Positions 25,578-34,957 of a stretch of DNA of 64,000 bases are shown here, piece after piece. The position numbers and the translations under genes were made by a program. The number at the start of each line of letters is the position of its first letter. Within the stretch, counting starts at the first letter, position 1. Below the pieces are notes generated by a model. That model was not told the origin of the DNA, searched no databases, and saw only the letters and a list, made by a program, of their open reading frames with translations. The stretch spans positions 44,738 through 108,737 of the forward strand of contig NZ_MUBJ01000016.1 of assembly GCF_002127535.1 (NCBI RefSeq), in the 5' to 3' direction. This DNA comes from Xenorhabdus vietnamensis (lineage in GTDB: Bacteria; Pseudomonadota; Gammaproteobacteria; Enterobacterales; Enterobacteriaceae).

Positions 25578-25671
25578 AAAAAAGCCAGATATAACAATGT
25601 ATATCTGGCTTTGTGATTTTCTCTGAAATGCTAAGAAACGTTATTCAATATTTTGTATTTGTTCGCGCATC
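25578..25671. repeat. Proximal attachment-site repeat at the yicC end (att copy 2)
   Basis: Contains the yicC terminator hairpin AAAGCCAGATAT / ATATCTGGCTTT (25581-25612) and the last codons of yicC. The gene stays intact because this copy restores its 3' end. The partner is at 14515-14600. Confidence 0.85.
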
Positions 25672-26504
25672 TGCTCGATCAGCACTTTCAACTCAATTGC
25701 AGAATTTGTCACATCTGCATTAATTGATTTTGACGCCAATGTATTAGATTCACGGTTAAATTCCTGCATCATAAAATCCAATCGGCGGCCGACGGCTTCT
25801 TTTTTCTTCAGGATATTACGAGTCTCTTTAACGTGAGCATCCAGACGATCCAATTCTTCGGCCACATCAATACGCTGAGCCAATAAAAGCAATTCCTGCT
25901 CCAGACGATTATTTTCCAACTGAATTTGTGCTTCTTCCAGCTTGGTCTGTAAGCGCTCGCGCTGCCATTGCAGGATTGCCGGCATTTGTTCCCGAACTTT
26001 AATCACTTCCACGGTTACTGCATCTAAACGTTGCTCAATAAGAGCTTTGAGTGCTTGTCCTTCGGTCTCACGGCTCTGGATAAAGGCATCCAGTGCCAGA
26101 TCCAATTCCGCCAGCAATTGTGTGCTGATGACATCCAAATCCTGCTCCTCGGCAGACATCACACCCGGCCAGCGTAGGATATCCACCGGATTAATTTCAC
26201 CTTCACTACTTTGTTGTTTAACCCAACTTGCAGCTTCAACCAGTTGTTTTGCCAATTTTTCATTCAGAATCAAGGAACTCTGTGCACGGGCATCCAGTTC
26301 GAAACGCAGGTTACATTCCACTTTACCGCGCGTCAGGCGGGAACGAATACGCTCACGGATGACAGGCTCAAGGCTTCTGAATTGCTCTGGCAGGCGAATA
26401 TAGGTTTCCAAGTAACGCTGATTGACAGAACGCAGCTCCCATGCTGCATTTCCCCAATCTCCTTTGATATCTCGCCGTGCAAAAGCGGTCATACTACGGA
26501 TCAT
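25641..26504 (-). CDS. yicC: YicC family endoribonuclease
   Basis: The 287-residue protein has the YicC N-terminal signature MIRSMTAFARRD and the C-terminal DUF1732 part with EELDRLDAHVKETRNILKK and GRRLDFMMQEFNRE. YicC is an endoribonuclease that takes part in turnover of RNAs such as RyhB. It is divergent from rph, as in other enterobacteria. The P4-like satellite has inserted exactly at its 3' end without changing the protein. Confidence 0.95.
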   Translation of the reverse strand: MIRSMTAFARRDIKGDWGNAAWELRSVNQRYLETYIRLPEQFRSLEPVIRERIRSRLTRGKVECNLRFELDARAQSSLILNEKLAKQLVEAASWVKQQSSEGEINPVDILRWPGVMSAEEQDLDVISTQLLAELDLALDAFIQSRETEGQALKALIEQRLDAVTVEVIKVREQMPAILQWQRERLQTKLEEAQIQLENNRLEQELLLLAQRIDVAEELDRLDAHVKETRNILKKKEAVGRRLDFMMQEFNRESNTLASKSINADVTNSAIELKVLIEQMREQIQNIE

Positions 26505-26629
26505 AATTCGTTCCCAATTTATAAAATGATGGGCGGATTATAACGCCCCATGTAGATGCAGGATAGGCATTCGCCGCTTTAAGCCGTATAATGCGCCCCC
26601 AATAATGCATTAACAACGGAGATCACACT

Positions 26630-27373
26630 ATGAGCTTAGTAGGGAAGCGTCCAGCAGGAAGAACAGCGGGACAGATGCGTCCTATTAAAATGACCCGTCA
26701 TTACACCAAACACGCGGAAGGCTCTGTTTTGGTGGAATTTGGGGATACCAAAGTGTTGTGTAATGCTTCCGTTGAAGAAGGAATTCCACGCTTTCTGAAA
26801 GGTCAGGGGCAGGGTTGGATCACTGCTGAATACGGCATGTTGCCACGGGCGACCAATAGCCGTAATGCGCGCGAAGCTGCCAAAGGTAAGCAAACGGGCC
26901 GCACGATGGAAATCCAGCGCCTGATTGCCCGTTCATTGCGTGCCGCTGTTGATTTGAAAAAGCTGGGTGAATTTACCATTACGGTGGATTGTGATGTGAT
27001 TCAAGCGGATGGTGGCACCCGTACCGCAGCTATTTCAGGTGCTTGTGTGGCATTGGTTGATGCTCTGAATAAGTTGGTTGCAGATGGTAAACTGAAAGCA
27101 AGTCCGCTGAAAGCGATGGTTGCGGCAGTATCTGTTGGAATCGTTGAGGGTGAAGGACGTTGCGATCTGGAGTACGTTGAAGACTCTGCGGCTGAAACTG
27201 ACATGAATATCGTCATGATGGATGACGGTAGAATGATTGAAGTACAGGGCACAGCAGAAGGTGAACCCTTCAGTCATGATGAGTTGCTCTCATTGCTCTC
27301 ATTGGCAAAAGAGGGATTAGATACTATTTTCGAAGCGCAGCGAGATGCGTTAGAACAAAATCCATTAAAATAA
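26630..27373 (+). CDS. rph: RNase PH
   Basis: A 247-residue phosphorolytic 3'-5' exoribonuclease that trims tRNA 3' ends. Family motifs [37 protein letters not shown] and [14 protein letters not shown] are present. The start ATG 26630 has CGGAG upstream. It is a few residues longer than the E. coli form at each end. It precedes pyrE with the usual attenuator between. Confidence 0.97.
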   Translation: MSLVGKRPAGRTAGQMRPIKMTRHYTKHAEGSVLVEFGDTKVLCNASVEEGIPRFLKGQGQGWITAEYGMLPRATNSRNAREAAKGKQTGRTMEIQRLIARSLRAAVDLKKLGEFTITVDCDVIQADGGTRTAAISGACVALVDALNKLVADGKLKASPLKAMVAAVSVGIVEGEGRCDLEYVEDSAAETDMNIVMMDDGRMIEVQGTAEGEPFSHDELLSLLSLAKEGLDTIFEAQRDALEQNPLK

Positions 27374-27384
27374 TAAATGGAACA

Positions 27385-27408
27385 GGCGGCTGAAGAGTCG
27401 CCTTTTTT
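27385..27408 (+). terminator. rph-pyrE attenuator
   Basis: Stem GGCGGCT / AGTCGCC (one G-T pair) followed by six T, 12 bp behind the rph stop and 63 bp before pyrE. In E. coli this spot carries the UTP-sensitive attenuator in which coupling of ribosome and polymerase on rph relieves termination; the same control is likely here. Confidence 0.85.
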
Positions 27409-27470
27409 ATGTCTGCAATATAGCTGCAATATAGTAATGAATAACAAGAATCAAAGAGGAGAAACTCCAA

Positions 27471-28111
27471 TGAAAGCCTATCAGCGCGAATTTATTGAGC
27501 TGGCACTGAAAAAACAGGTGCTGAAATTTGGCGAATTTACGCTGAAATCTGGTCGCAAAAGCCCATATTTTTTCAATGCGGGTCTATTTAATACCGGGCG
27601 TGACCTGGCGTTGATTGGTCGTTTCTATGCGGCAGCACTGCTGGATAGCGGAATTAAGTGTGATTTGCTGTTTGGGCCGGCTTACAAGGGTATTCCGATT
27701 GCGACGACTACTGCTGTGGCGCTGGCTGACCGTCATGATATCGATATGCCTTATTGCTTTAATCGCAAGGAAGCTAAAGATCATGGTGAAGGTGGATCGC
27801 TGGTTGGTAGCCCTCTGCAAGGTAATGTCGTGGTTGTGGATGATGTCATTACAGCAGGCACGGCGATTCGTGAATCAATGGAAATCATTAAGCAGCATGG
27901 AGCAACCCTATCTGGTGTGATTTTGTGTCTGGATCGTCAGGAACGTGGACGTGAAACACTTTCTGCCATTCAAGAAGTTGAACGTGACTACGGTTGTCAG
28001 GTTTTCTCCATTATTACTTTGAATGATTTGGTGAGTTATTTGCGTGAAAATCCAGAGATGCAATCTCATCTGGAAGCTGTAGAAGCTTACCGCAGAGAAT
28101 ACGGTATTTGA
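27471..28111 (+). CDS. pyrE: Orotate phosphoribosyltransferase
   Basis: A 213-residue enzyme of pyrimidine synthesis that joins orotate to PRPP. ATG 27471 ([13 protein letters not shown]) is chosen because AGAGGAG lies just upstream, although the frame is open to 27377. The PRPP-binding motif [12 protein letters not shown] is present near residue 120, and the loop [10 protein letters not shown] near 100. Expression is probably attenuated in the rph-pyrE gap. Confidence 0.97.
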
Positions 28112-28403
28112 TAGTCAGTAAATGCTGTTAGTTGGTAACAACGAACGTAGGCTAAAAAAAATCCCTCGCCCAAAGGTGGGCGGGGTGAGTAGTAGAAATG
28201 GCACCCGCATACTGATAAGGATTTCGACAAGGATGCCATTATTGAGTCACTTAGTAGTGAACTCAATGAGTTGGAACATACTAACACAACTGAATAGAAA
28301 ATAATTTAATAAAAAATCCGCACGTTATCATTCATCGTATGCGAGGCATGCTATATGCAATGCGAGAATTTACGATGCTGCGATGATCTATTGTCGTGGT
28401 GGA
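28112..28403. other. Gap after pyrE with hairpin and a gene fragment
   Basis: A stem CCCTCGCCCA / TGGGCGGGG (28163-28185) with an A-run on its left would be a terminator on the minus strand, serving slmA. From 28196 to TAG 28295-28297 one plus frame is open without a start codon and reads like a protein C terminus (DKDFDKDAIIESLSSELNE). It is probably a relic; I cannot name the parent. Confidence 0.4.
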
Positions 28404-29003
28404 TTATTGCAGTTGGGTCAATATCAACGGCCATCGGACTTCAAATTCAGTTGTTGGGCGATAGCGAAACTCAGAGCGAACAAAACGGGAGAGCATCCCT
28501 TCACAAAACGCCAATAACTGTGATGCCAATACGGTTTCGTCATAATTGAATCCCTGGCCATCACGGATTTTTTTCTCTTTTAAAATTTGACGAAGTTGCA
28601 TTTCAATTCGCTCAAATAGCTGGTTGATGCGATTTTGCAATCTGTCTTGTTCGAACATTAGAGCATGGCCAGTCATGATACGGGTTAGCCCCGGATTTTT
28701 TTCCGCGAAACCCAATAGAAGAACGAGGATTAACCGAATACGTGTGATGGTGTCCTTTTCATCTTGCAGGATCAGATTAATGCGTGAAATTAAGGAATCT
28801 TCAATAAACTCAATCAAGCTGTCAAACATCCGGGTTTTGCTCGGAAAATGACGGTAAAGAGCTGCTTCAGAAACGCCAACGTTTGCGGCAAGTTTTGCAG
28901 TAGTAATGCGTTGGCTACCATCACTGGACTCCAGCATATGTGCCAGTGTCTGCAAGATTTCCTCGCGTCTATTTTTCTTTTTTGTACGTTCTTTTTCTGC
29001 CAT
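28404..29003 (-). CDS. slmA: Nucleoid occlusion factor SlmA
   Basis: A TetR-type DNA-binding protein that, bound to chromosomal sites, blocks FtsZ assembly over the nucleoid. ATG 29003 ([17 protein letters not shown]) gives 199 residues, matching the 198 of E. coli; the frame extends upstream but not with family sequence. The [23 protein letters not shown] is at about 30-50. It follows dut on the same strand, with a strongly repetitive 200-bp spacer between. Confidence 0.95.
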   Translation of the reverse strand: MAEKERTKKKNRREEILQTLAHMLESSDGSQRITTAKLAANVGVSEAALYRHFPSKTRMFDSLIEFIEDSLISRINLILQDEKDTITRIRLILVLLLGFAEKNPGLTRIMTGHALMFEQDRLQNRINQLFERIEMQLRQILKEKKIRDGQGFNYDETVLASQLLAFCEGMLSRFVRSEFRYRPTTEFEVRWPLILTQLQ

Positions 29004-29074
29004 GTCTGATAAAACCCCTGCTAAAACAGCAAAACAAATCCAGCTACTTTTTGCTACAACTTGCCACAACGTTA

Positions 29075-29105
29075 TGACTGACAAAAACAATGTTTTTGTC
29101 AGTCA
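29075..29105. promoter_or_regulatory. Perfect 31-bp palindrome upstream of slmA
   Basis: Arms TGACTGACAAAAACA (29075-29089) and TGTTTTTGTCAGTCA (29091-29105) with a one-base centre. It lies 72 bp before the slmA start and 100 bp behind dut. It does not match the SlmA site (GTGAGTACTCAC). It may be an operator, or a terminator for dut. Two further copies of CAAAAACATTGTGG stand in tandem at 29131-29159. Confidence 0.55.
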
Positions 29106-29205
29106 CTATGTTAAGCGAGAACATGTTAGGCAAAAACATTGTGGTCAAAAACATTGTGGGCAAAAAATATGAAAATCGGCTGACGGTATCAGGCTCTATG
29201 GAAAG

Positions 29206-29664
29206 TTATTGACGACCGGAATGACCAAAACCACCATTGCCACGTTGGCTCGTCTCAAAATCTTCAACCAAATTAAATTCAGCCTGTACTACGGGGACAA
29301 AAACCATTTGAGCGATGCGTTCACCAGGCTCGATGGTGAAAGTTTTATCACCTCGGTTCCAAACTGAAACCATCAATTGCCCCTGATAATCGGAGTCGAT
29401 AAGCCCCACCAGATTGCCCAGAACAACGCCATGTTTGTGTCCCAGTCCAGAACGAGGAAGAATGACCGCTGCCAATTTTTCATCTGCAATATGGATGGCA
29501 ATGCCGGTTGGCAGGAGTTCAGTTTGGCCGGGAGCCAATTCCACTGCATTATCCAGACAAGCACGTAAATCTAAACCCGCAGAGCCAGGTGTAGCATAAG
29601 TCGGTAAAGGAAATTCTTGCCCGATGCGGGGATCAAGGATTTTAACGTCGATTTTTTTCATCAT
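29206..29664 (-). CDS. dut: dUTP diphosphatase
   Basis: A 152-residue trimeric dUTPase that removes dUTP and provides dUMP for thymidylate. Motifs: GSAGLDLRA (motif 1), PRSGLG (2), GLIDSDYQG (3), GERIAQMVF (4) and the C-terminal [10 protein letters not shown] (5). It overlaps the end of coaBC by about 20 bases and is translationally coupled; ATG 29661 is an equally good start. Confidence 0.97.
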   Translation of the reverse strand: MMKKIDVKILDPRIGQEFPLPTYATPGSAGLDLRACLDNAVELAPGQTELLPTGIAIHIADEKLAAVILPRSGLGHKHGVVLGNLVGLIDSDYQGQLMVSVWNRGDKTFTIEPGERIAQMVFVPVVQAEFNLVEDFETSQRGNGGFGHSGRQ

Positions 29665-30886
29665 AGCGTTTGAGTATCTCGTCTAATAAGCGGTGGCTGA
29701 GTTGTAATTTACCACTGTGGGGTAAATGAATACTGCCATCATGCCAAAATAGATGTAATGCATTAGTATCGCTGTTGAAACCGTGTCCGGCCAGGGATAC
29801 ATCATTCGCGCAAATCAAGTCCAGATTCTTCTGCCTGAGTTTTCCGCGGGCGTATTCTTCCACATTCTGGGTTTCGGCTGCAAATCCAACGACAAATGGG
29901 CGATCTTTTTCCATTGCGGCAACGCTCGCTACAATGTCAGGATTTTTTACGAGTGTAAATGTGATTTCATCACCCTGTTTTTTGATTTTCTCTGTCGAGA
30001 TTTGCTTGAAGCGGTAGTCAGACACGGCAGCACAACCGATAAAGATATTCTGTGAGGTTGTGGTGGCCTGAACTTGTTCATGCATTTCCAATGCACTACT
30101 GACATTAATGCGTTTAATGCCTTGCGGGGTCGGTAAGTTAACGGGGCCCGTGATTAATGTCACCTCAGCGCCACGTTCTGCTGCTGCCTGTGCAATGGAA
30201 AATCCCATTTTACCGGAGCTGTGATTACTGATGAAACGGACGGGGTCCAAGGCTTCGCGGGTTGGCCCGGCGGTAATTGTGATACGTAGACCAGAAAAAT
30301 CTTGCTCGGTGCTGAAATGTTGCGTTGCCCGCTCGACAATCGTCATGGGTTCCAACATTCTTCCGGGTCCGACATCGCCACATGCCTGACTGCCTTCATC
30401 TGGACCCCAAATCAATACATTACGTTCTTTAAGTATCTTCAGGTTATGTTGGGTTGCCTGTGCACGGTACATTTGTTGGTTCATTGCAGGTGCAATGGCA
30501 ATAGGTGCAGAGGAAGCCAAGCAGATTGTAGTGACTAAATCATTCGCCATGCCTGCGGTTAAGCGAGCCAGCAGGTCAGCGGTGGCGGGGGCGAGAATGA
30601 TTAAATCAGCCCACTTTGCCAGTTCGATATGTCCCATGGCTGCTTCGGCCGCAGGATCCAGAAGATCATCAGAAACGGGATGGCCAGATACCGCCTGTAA
30701 GGTCAATGGAGTGATAAAAGCTTCTGCTGCGGGAGTCATGGCAACACGTACCTGAGCACCGCGTTCACACAAACGACGCACCAGTTCGGCTGTTTTATAA
30801 GCGGCGATCCCCCCGCTGATTCCGAGGACTATACGCTTGCCAGAAAGCTGATTATCAGAAAATTTTGTGCCGGAAAATCCTGTCAT
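29642..30886 (-). CDS. coaBC: Phosphopantothenoylcysteine decarboxylase/synthetase
   Basis: A 414-residue bifunctional flavoprotein of coenzyme A synthesis. The CoaC half (1-190) begins [16 protein letters not shown], with the catalytic His in [11 protein letters not shown] and the substrate motif PAMNQQMY. The CoaB half has [15 protein letters not shown] and NHSSGKMG. It is followed by dut in the usual enterobacterial order and is divergent from radC. Confidence 0.97.
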   Translation of the reverse strand: MTGFSGTKFSDNQLSGKRIVLGISGGIAAYKTAELVRRLCERGAQVRVAMTPAAEAFITPLTLQAVSGHPVSDDLLDPAAEAAMGHIELAKWADLIILAPATADLLARLTAGMANDLVTTICLASSAPIAIAPAMNQQMYRAQATQHNLKILKERNVLIWGPDEGSQACGDVGPGRMLEPMTIVERATQHFSTEQDFSGLRITITAGPTREALDPVRFISNHSSGKMGFSIAQAAAERGAEVTLITGPVNLPTPQGIKRINVSSALEMHEQVQATTTSQNIFIGCAAVSDYRFKQISTEKIKKQGDEITFTLVKNPDIVASVAAMEKDRPFVVGFAAETQNVEEYARGKLRQKNLDLICANDVSLAGHGFNSDTNALHLFWHDGSIHLPHSGKLQLSHRLLDEILKRYDEKNRR

Positions 30887-31119
30887 TTTGATTGTCCAGA
30901 TGTAAGTTGCAATTCCTTAAGATTCTATCATAAGAAAATATTGAGTTGAGAATCGCCCCTATTTAAGCAGTCAAAAATGGCCAGTTTGCGAAGCGCTGCG
31001 CAAGCCACACAAATCGAACTAGCGATGTTTTTTTCAGCATGGAATAGTAACTGCGTGATTCAGGATGGCGTGCGAGTAAATATTGATTAATGGCTCCCAT
31101 CGTCATGGGGGGCGTTGTT

Positions 31120-31812
31120 ATGGATTTCATGGTAATGGAAAGAAGTGATGAACTGCATTTAAATCTTCCTCCCAGGGAGAAATTACTGGCTTATGGGGCT
31201 GTTTCTCTAACGGATGCAGAGTTATTGGCTATCTTTTTGCGCACGGGAACCAGGGGTATTCCTGTTGTGCAAATGGCAGAGTATCTGCTGAAATCATTTG
31301 GCTCGCTTTATCATCTCTTATCCGCTGATTACGCTGATTTTTGTGCACATAAGGGGATGGGGCGATGCAAGTATGTGCAATTGCAGGCGGTATCTGAATT
31401 GGCAAAACGATTTTTTTCCAGTCAGTTTATCCACGAAGATATCATGAGCAGCCCCACGATGACCCAGAATTACTTGCAGGATTTATTGTCTTGGCAAGAT
31501 CGGGAAGTATTTGTCGTGCTGTTTTTGACAAACCAAAATAAAGTCATCTGCCATGATGAAATGTTTAAGGGAACGATAAACAAGGTTGAAGTTCATCCGC
31601 GTGAAATTGTGAAACAGGCGGTTAAAGTGAATGCTGCCTCAATTATTCTTGCTCATAATCATCCTTCAGGTAATCCAGAGCCTAGTCTGGCTGATAAATT
31701 GGTGACAGAAAAAATTATTGAGGCTTGTGACTTGGTGGGGGTTAAGGTTTTGGATCATATTGTTATTGGCAAGCAATATTGTGTCTCATTTATGGAAAGA
31801 GGTTGGATTTAG
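31120..31812 (+). CDS. radC: RadC (JAB/MPN domain protein)
   Basis: The N-terminal helix-hairpin-helix part ([21 protein letters not shown]) and the C-terminal JAB metalloprotease-like domain with [15 protein letters not shown] are typical of RadC/YicR. ATG 31120 is chosen because GGGGGG lies 7 bases ahead; ATG 31090 is in frame but has no site. The biological role is not settled; older links to repair were questioned. It lies upstream of rpmBG, the usual order. Confidence 0.93.
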   Translation: MDFMVMERSDELHLNLPPREKLLAYGAVSLTDAELLAIFLRTGTRGIPVVQMAEYLLKSFGSLYHLLSADYADFCAHKGMGRCKYVQLQAVSELAKRFFSSQFIHEDIMSSPTMTQNYLQDLLSWQDREVFVVLFLTNQNKVICHDEMFKGTINKVEVHPREIVKQAVKVNAASIILAHNHPSGNPEPSLADKLVTEKIIEACDLVGVKVLDHIVIGKQYCVSFMERGWI

Positions 31813-31855
31813 TACGGTTTTTTCGCGGTACGATCAGATCTTAGTTGTTCGGGAC

Positions 31856-31884
31856 TTGAGCATCAGCGAATGAGGGCGTATACT
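31856..31884 (+). promoter_or_regulatory. Promoter of rpmBG
   Basis: -35 TTGAGC (31856-31861) and -10 TATACT (31879-31884) with a 17-bp spacer, about 200 bp before rpmB. It would give a leader of about 200 bases. Confidence 0.75.
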
Positions 31885-31918
31885 ACGCCACCTTTGAGGA
31901 TCTTGGGTTTGGCGAGAA

Positions 31919-32022
31919 GAGCCTATCTCAGTATATTTTTTGCTGAGAAAATGTGTGTCTTTTCAGTGACGTTCTTTTCGGTAACGTTCTTTTCAGTAAA
32001 GAAAGTTTGCTGAGATGGGCTC
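31919..32022 (+). promoter_or_regulatory. Structured rpmB leader with three 15-bp repeats
   Basis: GAGCCTATCTCAG (31919-31931) can pair with CTGAGATGGGCTC (32010-32022), 13 pairs with one G-U. Between them are three tandem 15-mers starting CTTTTC (31959, 31974, 31989), and an alternative short stem CTCAG/CTGAG (31927-31931 with 31943-31947). It may be a control structure, for example for L28 feedback. Function is inference. Confidence 0.5.
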
Positions 32023-32067
32023 CTAAGCCTGACGAGGCGGTCACACCCAATACAAAGCTCGAGCTGA

Positions 32068-32325
<258 letters not shown>

Positions 32326-32333
32326 GGAGCTGA

Positions 32334-32504
<171 letters not shown>

Positions 32505-32518
32505 TTTTAGTGGATTAT

Positions 32519-32547
32519 AAAAAGCCCAGCATAATGCTGGGTTTTTT
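32519..32547 (+). terminator. Terminator of rpmBG
   Basis: AAAGCCCAGCATAATGCTGGGTTTTTTT: stem CCCAGCA / TGCTGGG with a T-run, 18 bp after rpmG. Confidence 0.9.
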
Positions 32548-32656
32548 TATGTCTGTAGATCGCACCACGGTAGTTAAAATTGGGTTATATATGGACGGCA
32601 CATACTGTTCGGCTATACTAGCGCTTTTTTAATATAAACCGTCAGGTGTGGCTCTA

Positions 32657-33775
32657 ATGGCTAGAAAGACCTTGAGTATCTTACATACAGAATCATCGTG
32701 TGGCTGGGGAGGGCAGGAGATACGTATCCTGACAGAATCTCAGGGTATGATACAACGTGGGCATCATGTAGTTATAGTATGTTGTCCAACTTCAACCCTG
32801 TACCGTGAAGCTCATCATTACGGTGTGCCTGTTGTTGCCCTCCCGATTGAAAAAAAACGTCTTCCTTGTTTTCGGGCAATGCGTTGTTGGCTAAAGACAG
32901 AAGGTCGTCAATTTGACGTGATCAATACCCATAGTTCTACGGACTCTTGGCTAGTGGCTGCGGCATGCACAACATTAAAAGATATGCCCCCGATAGTCCG
33001 AACCCGTCACGTCTCGACCCATGTTTCAAAATCCATTGCAACTCGTTGGCTGTATTTGCATGCTGGTCAGCATATTGTGACAACAGGGGAGAAACTGCGT
33101 CAGTATCTGCATGTACATAATAATTACCCTCTTTCTCATATGACTTCTGTACCAACGGGGATAGACTTGTCGCGTTTTCATCCGGAAAACAAGTCCTTGA
33201 ATCGTCAGCGTATTGGCATTAAAGACAAGCCAACTCTGGGCATTGTTGCCACAATGAGAACATGGAAAGGGCATCGTTATCTGATTGATAGCTGGAAGAT
33301 TCTTCATCAACGTTATCCTGATTGGCAATTGCTGTTTGTGGGAGATGGCCCTCAGAGAAAGAATTTAGAGCCACAGGTTCAGCGGGAAGGGTTAGCAGAA
33401 AGCGTCATTTTTCTTGGTAATCGGCAGGATGTTCCTGATTGCCTAAATTCAATGGATATCTTTGCCTTACCCTCGTTTGGTAATGAAGGTGTACCTCAAG
33501 GCATCATGCAGGCAATGGCATGTGGATTGCCTGTTGTATCTACGTCAGTGGGAGCGATTACAGAAGCTGTAATTGATGGAGAGACGGGATATATTATCGA
33601 ACCTAAAAATGTCGAACAATTAACAGAAAAGTTAGATTTGTTAATGCATGATGCGGGGCTGCGTTTACGAATGGGAGATGCTTCACTGAAGCGGGCAACT
33701 TATTTATTTGGTATGGATAATATGTTAGACAAAATGGAATCTATTTTTAATCGCAGTATAGAAAGCAAGCGGTGA
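32657..33775 (+). CDS. Family GT4 glycosyltransferase, LPS core
   Basis: The 372-residue protein has a GT4 fold: GWGGQEIRI near the N terminus, the donor-binding part VGDGPQ in the middle and FGNEGVPQGIMQAMACGLPV near residue 280 (EX7E-type motif). ATG 32657 is preferred over GTG 32648, with AGGTG upstream. It probably adds a sugar to the LPS core. First gene of a four-gene plus-strand run. The exact donor and acceptor cannot be told from sequence. Confidence 0.85.
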   Translation: MARKTLSILHTESSCGWGGQEIRILTESQGMIQRGHHVVIVCCPTSTLYREAHHYGVPVVALPIEKKRLPCFRAMRCWLKTEGRQFDVINTHSSTDSWLVAAACTTLKDMPPIVRTRHVSTHVSKSIATRWLYLHAGQHIVTTGEKLRQYLHVHNNYPLSHMTSVPTGIDLSRFHPENKSLNRQRIGIKDKPTLGIVATMRTWKGHRYLIDSWKILHQRYPDWQLLFVGDGPQRKNLEPQVQREGLAESVIFLGNRQDVPDCLNSMDIFALPSFGNEGVPQGIMQAMACGLPVVSTSVGAITEAVIDGETGYIIEPKNVEQLTEKLDLLMHDAGLRLRMGDASLKRATYLFGMDNMLDKMESIFNRSIESKR

Positions 33776-33967
33776 TATTTTGTTTATTTTTTGTTTATAT
33801 TGTTTTTATCAATATTGATGGAATAATCGCTATTTTTTTTAACCATTTGAAATAAATTTATTTTTTAGGCCTATAGTATTTTTTAACAGTAAATAGAACA
33901 TTTAATGAGTTTGCTGTATAGTGCCTTAAGTACCAATCCTTGGATTAATAATTTAATCTTCATTATT

Positions 33968-34957
33968 ATGCAGCCCCAAAATATTTTAATCATCAATATT
34001 GCTCGTTTTGGCGACACTCTACTGGTAACTCCGGTCATTCGTGCCCTGAAAGAAAAGTGGCCGGAAGCAAATATTGATATATTTGTGCATAAAAAAACAA
34101 AAGAAATCCTTGAAAATATCGATTCAATTCATGAATTGAAGGATTTTTCAAAAGGTAAGGCCAAATGGTGTGGCTGGTTTTCTCGTCGGCAGTATGATCT
34201 GGCATTAGTATATGGTCATGATAAATCCTTATTGCAGTATGCTAAACGAGTAGCAAATTTGACCGTTTATTTTGCGGATGCTTCTGATGAAAAATCAAAT
34301 GAGTGCGCTGTTGCAAGACCCTGCGAACTTATGCCTGCACAACAGGAAAGGGCTCTATTAATTGATGCTCTTGGGGTTGATGTCAGTAATTGGAGTTTGC
34401 AATATTGTATAAGCCCGCGTGAAGAGGCATACGCCAGAGATTTTCTTCATCAGCAAGGGATAGAACAACAATTAAGAATCGGTTTTCAGTTACAGAGCTT
34501 TCCAGCAAAAGCCTATCGTGATTGGCCTGTAGAATACTTTTACAAATTAGCCCAACGTATTTATCGTGATTATCCACATGTGCATATTTTGCTGCTGGGC
34601 AGTAAAGATAGTGAAGATAGTGCGCGAATGTTGGCTGAAAAGTTGGGTTCAAATAGATGCTTATCATTAGCTGGTAAGACGACAATGCGGCAAAACGCTG
34701 CAATTATGAGCCAACTTAATTTGTATGTGGGCGTTGATACAGGCACAACCCATCTGGCTGGAGCATTGGGTATACCAATGGTTGCTCTGTATCACAGTTT
34801 TCATCCTGGTCGTTTTCTCGCACCCCAACAACATCCGAAATTAGAGATAATTGAACATCCTATAGATTATAGGCAAGCCACTCGCCAAGATACAATGTCA
34901 GCGATATCCGTAGATCAAGTCTGGCATTCTGTTCAAAATTTGCTGGAAAATGAATGA
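33968..34957 (+). CDS. Family GT9 heptosyltransferase-like protein, LPS core
   Basis: The GT9 (WaaC/F/Q) features are NILIINIARFGDTLLVTPVI at the start and the C-terminal GVDTGTTHLAGALGIPMVALY. ATG 33968 gives the normal family N terminus; the frame continues up to an ATG at 33905 that would add 21 odd residues. Neither has a clear ribosome binding site. It likely adds a heptose to the core. It overlaps the next gene slightly, so they form one operon. Confidence 0.85.
   Translation: MQPQNILIINIARFGDTLLVTPVIRALKEKWPEANIDIFVHKKTKEILENIDSIHELKDFSKGKAKWCGWFSRRQYDLALVYGHDKSLLQYAKRVANLTVYFADASDEKSNECAVARPCELMPAQQERALLIDALGVDVSNWSLQYCISPREEAYARDFLHQQGIEQQLRIGFQLQSFPAKAYRDWPVEYFYKLAQRIYRDYPHVHILLLGSKDSEDSARMLAEKLGSNRCLSLAGKTTMRQNAAIMSQLNLYVGVDTGTTHLAGALGIPMVALYHSFHPGRFLAPQQHPKLEIIEHPIDYRQATRQDTMSAISVDQVWHSVQNLLENE

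Larger units (their letters stand above)
14515..25671 (-). mobile_element. Integrated P4-like phage satellite with a P2-type capsid module
   Basis: The element is about 11.1 kb, close to P4 (11.6 kb), and is bounded by imperfect direct repeats of the yicC 3' end. All credible genes read on the minus strand. From the right: integrase, unknown 232-residue gene, AlpA, unknown 279-residue gene, gpN-type capsid protein, protease-only gpO, Icd/Ash-like protein, a small protein, alpha-type primase, an iteron cluster, Ogr/Delta activator, non-coding DNA, and an unknown 183-residue gene. P4 hallmarks int, AlpA, Ash/Icd, alpha and Delta are present; Sid and Psu are not recognisable. It must rely on a P2-like helper for tails and terminase, since none is encoded. 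Confidence 0.88.

Noticed and set aside
14515..25671. Decayed P2 prophage
   Set aside because: Only gpN and part of gpO are P2-like; replication, integration and regulatory genes are P4-type, size is P4-like, and att repeats bound the element neatly.
28163..28185. Intrinsic terminator of pyrE
   Set aside because: The T-run lies on the other strand, so the hairpin suits slmA-direction transcripts rather than pyrE.
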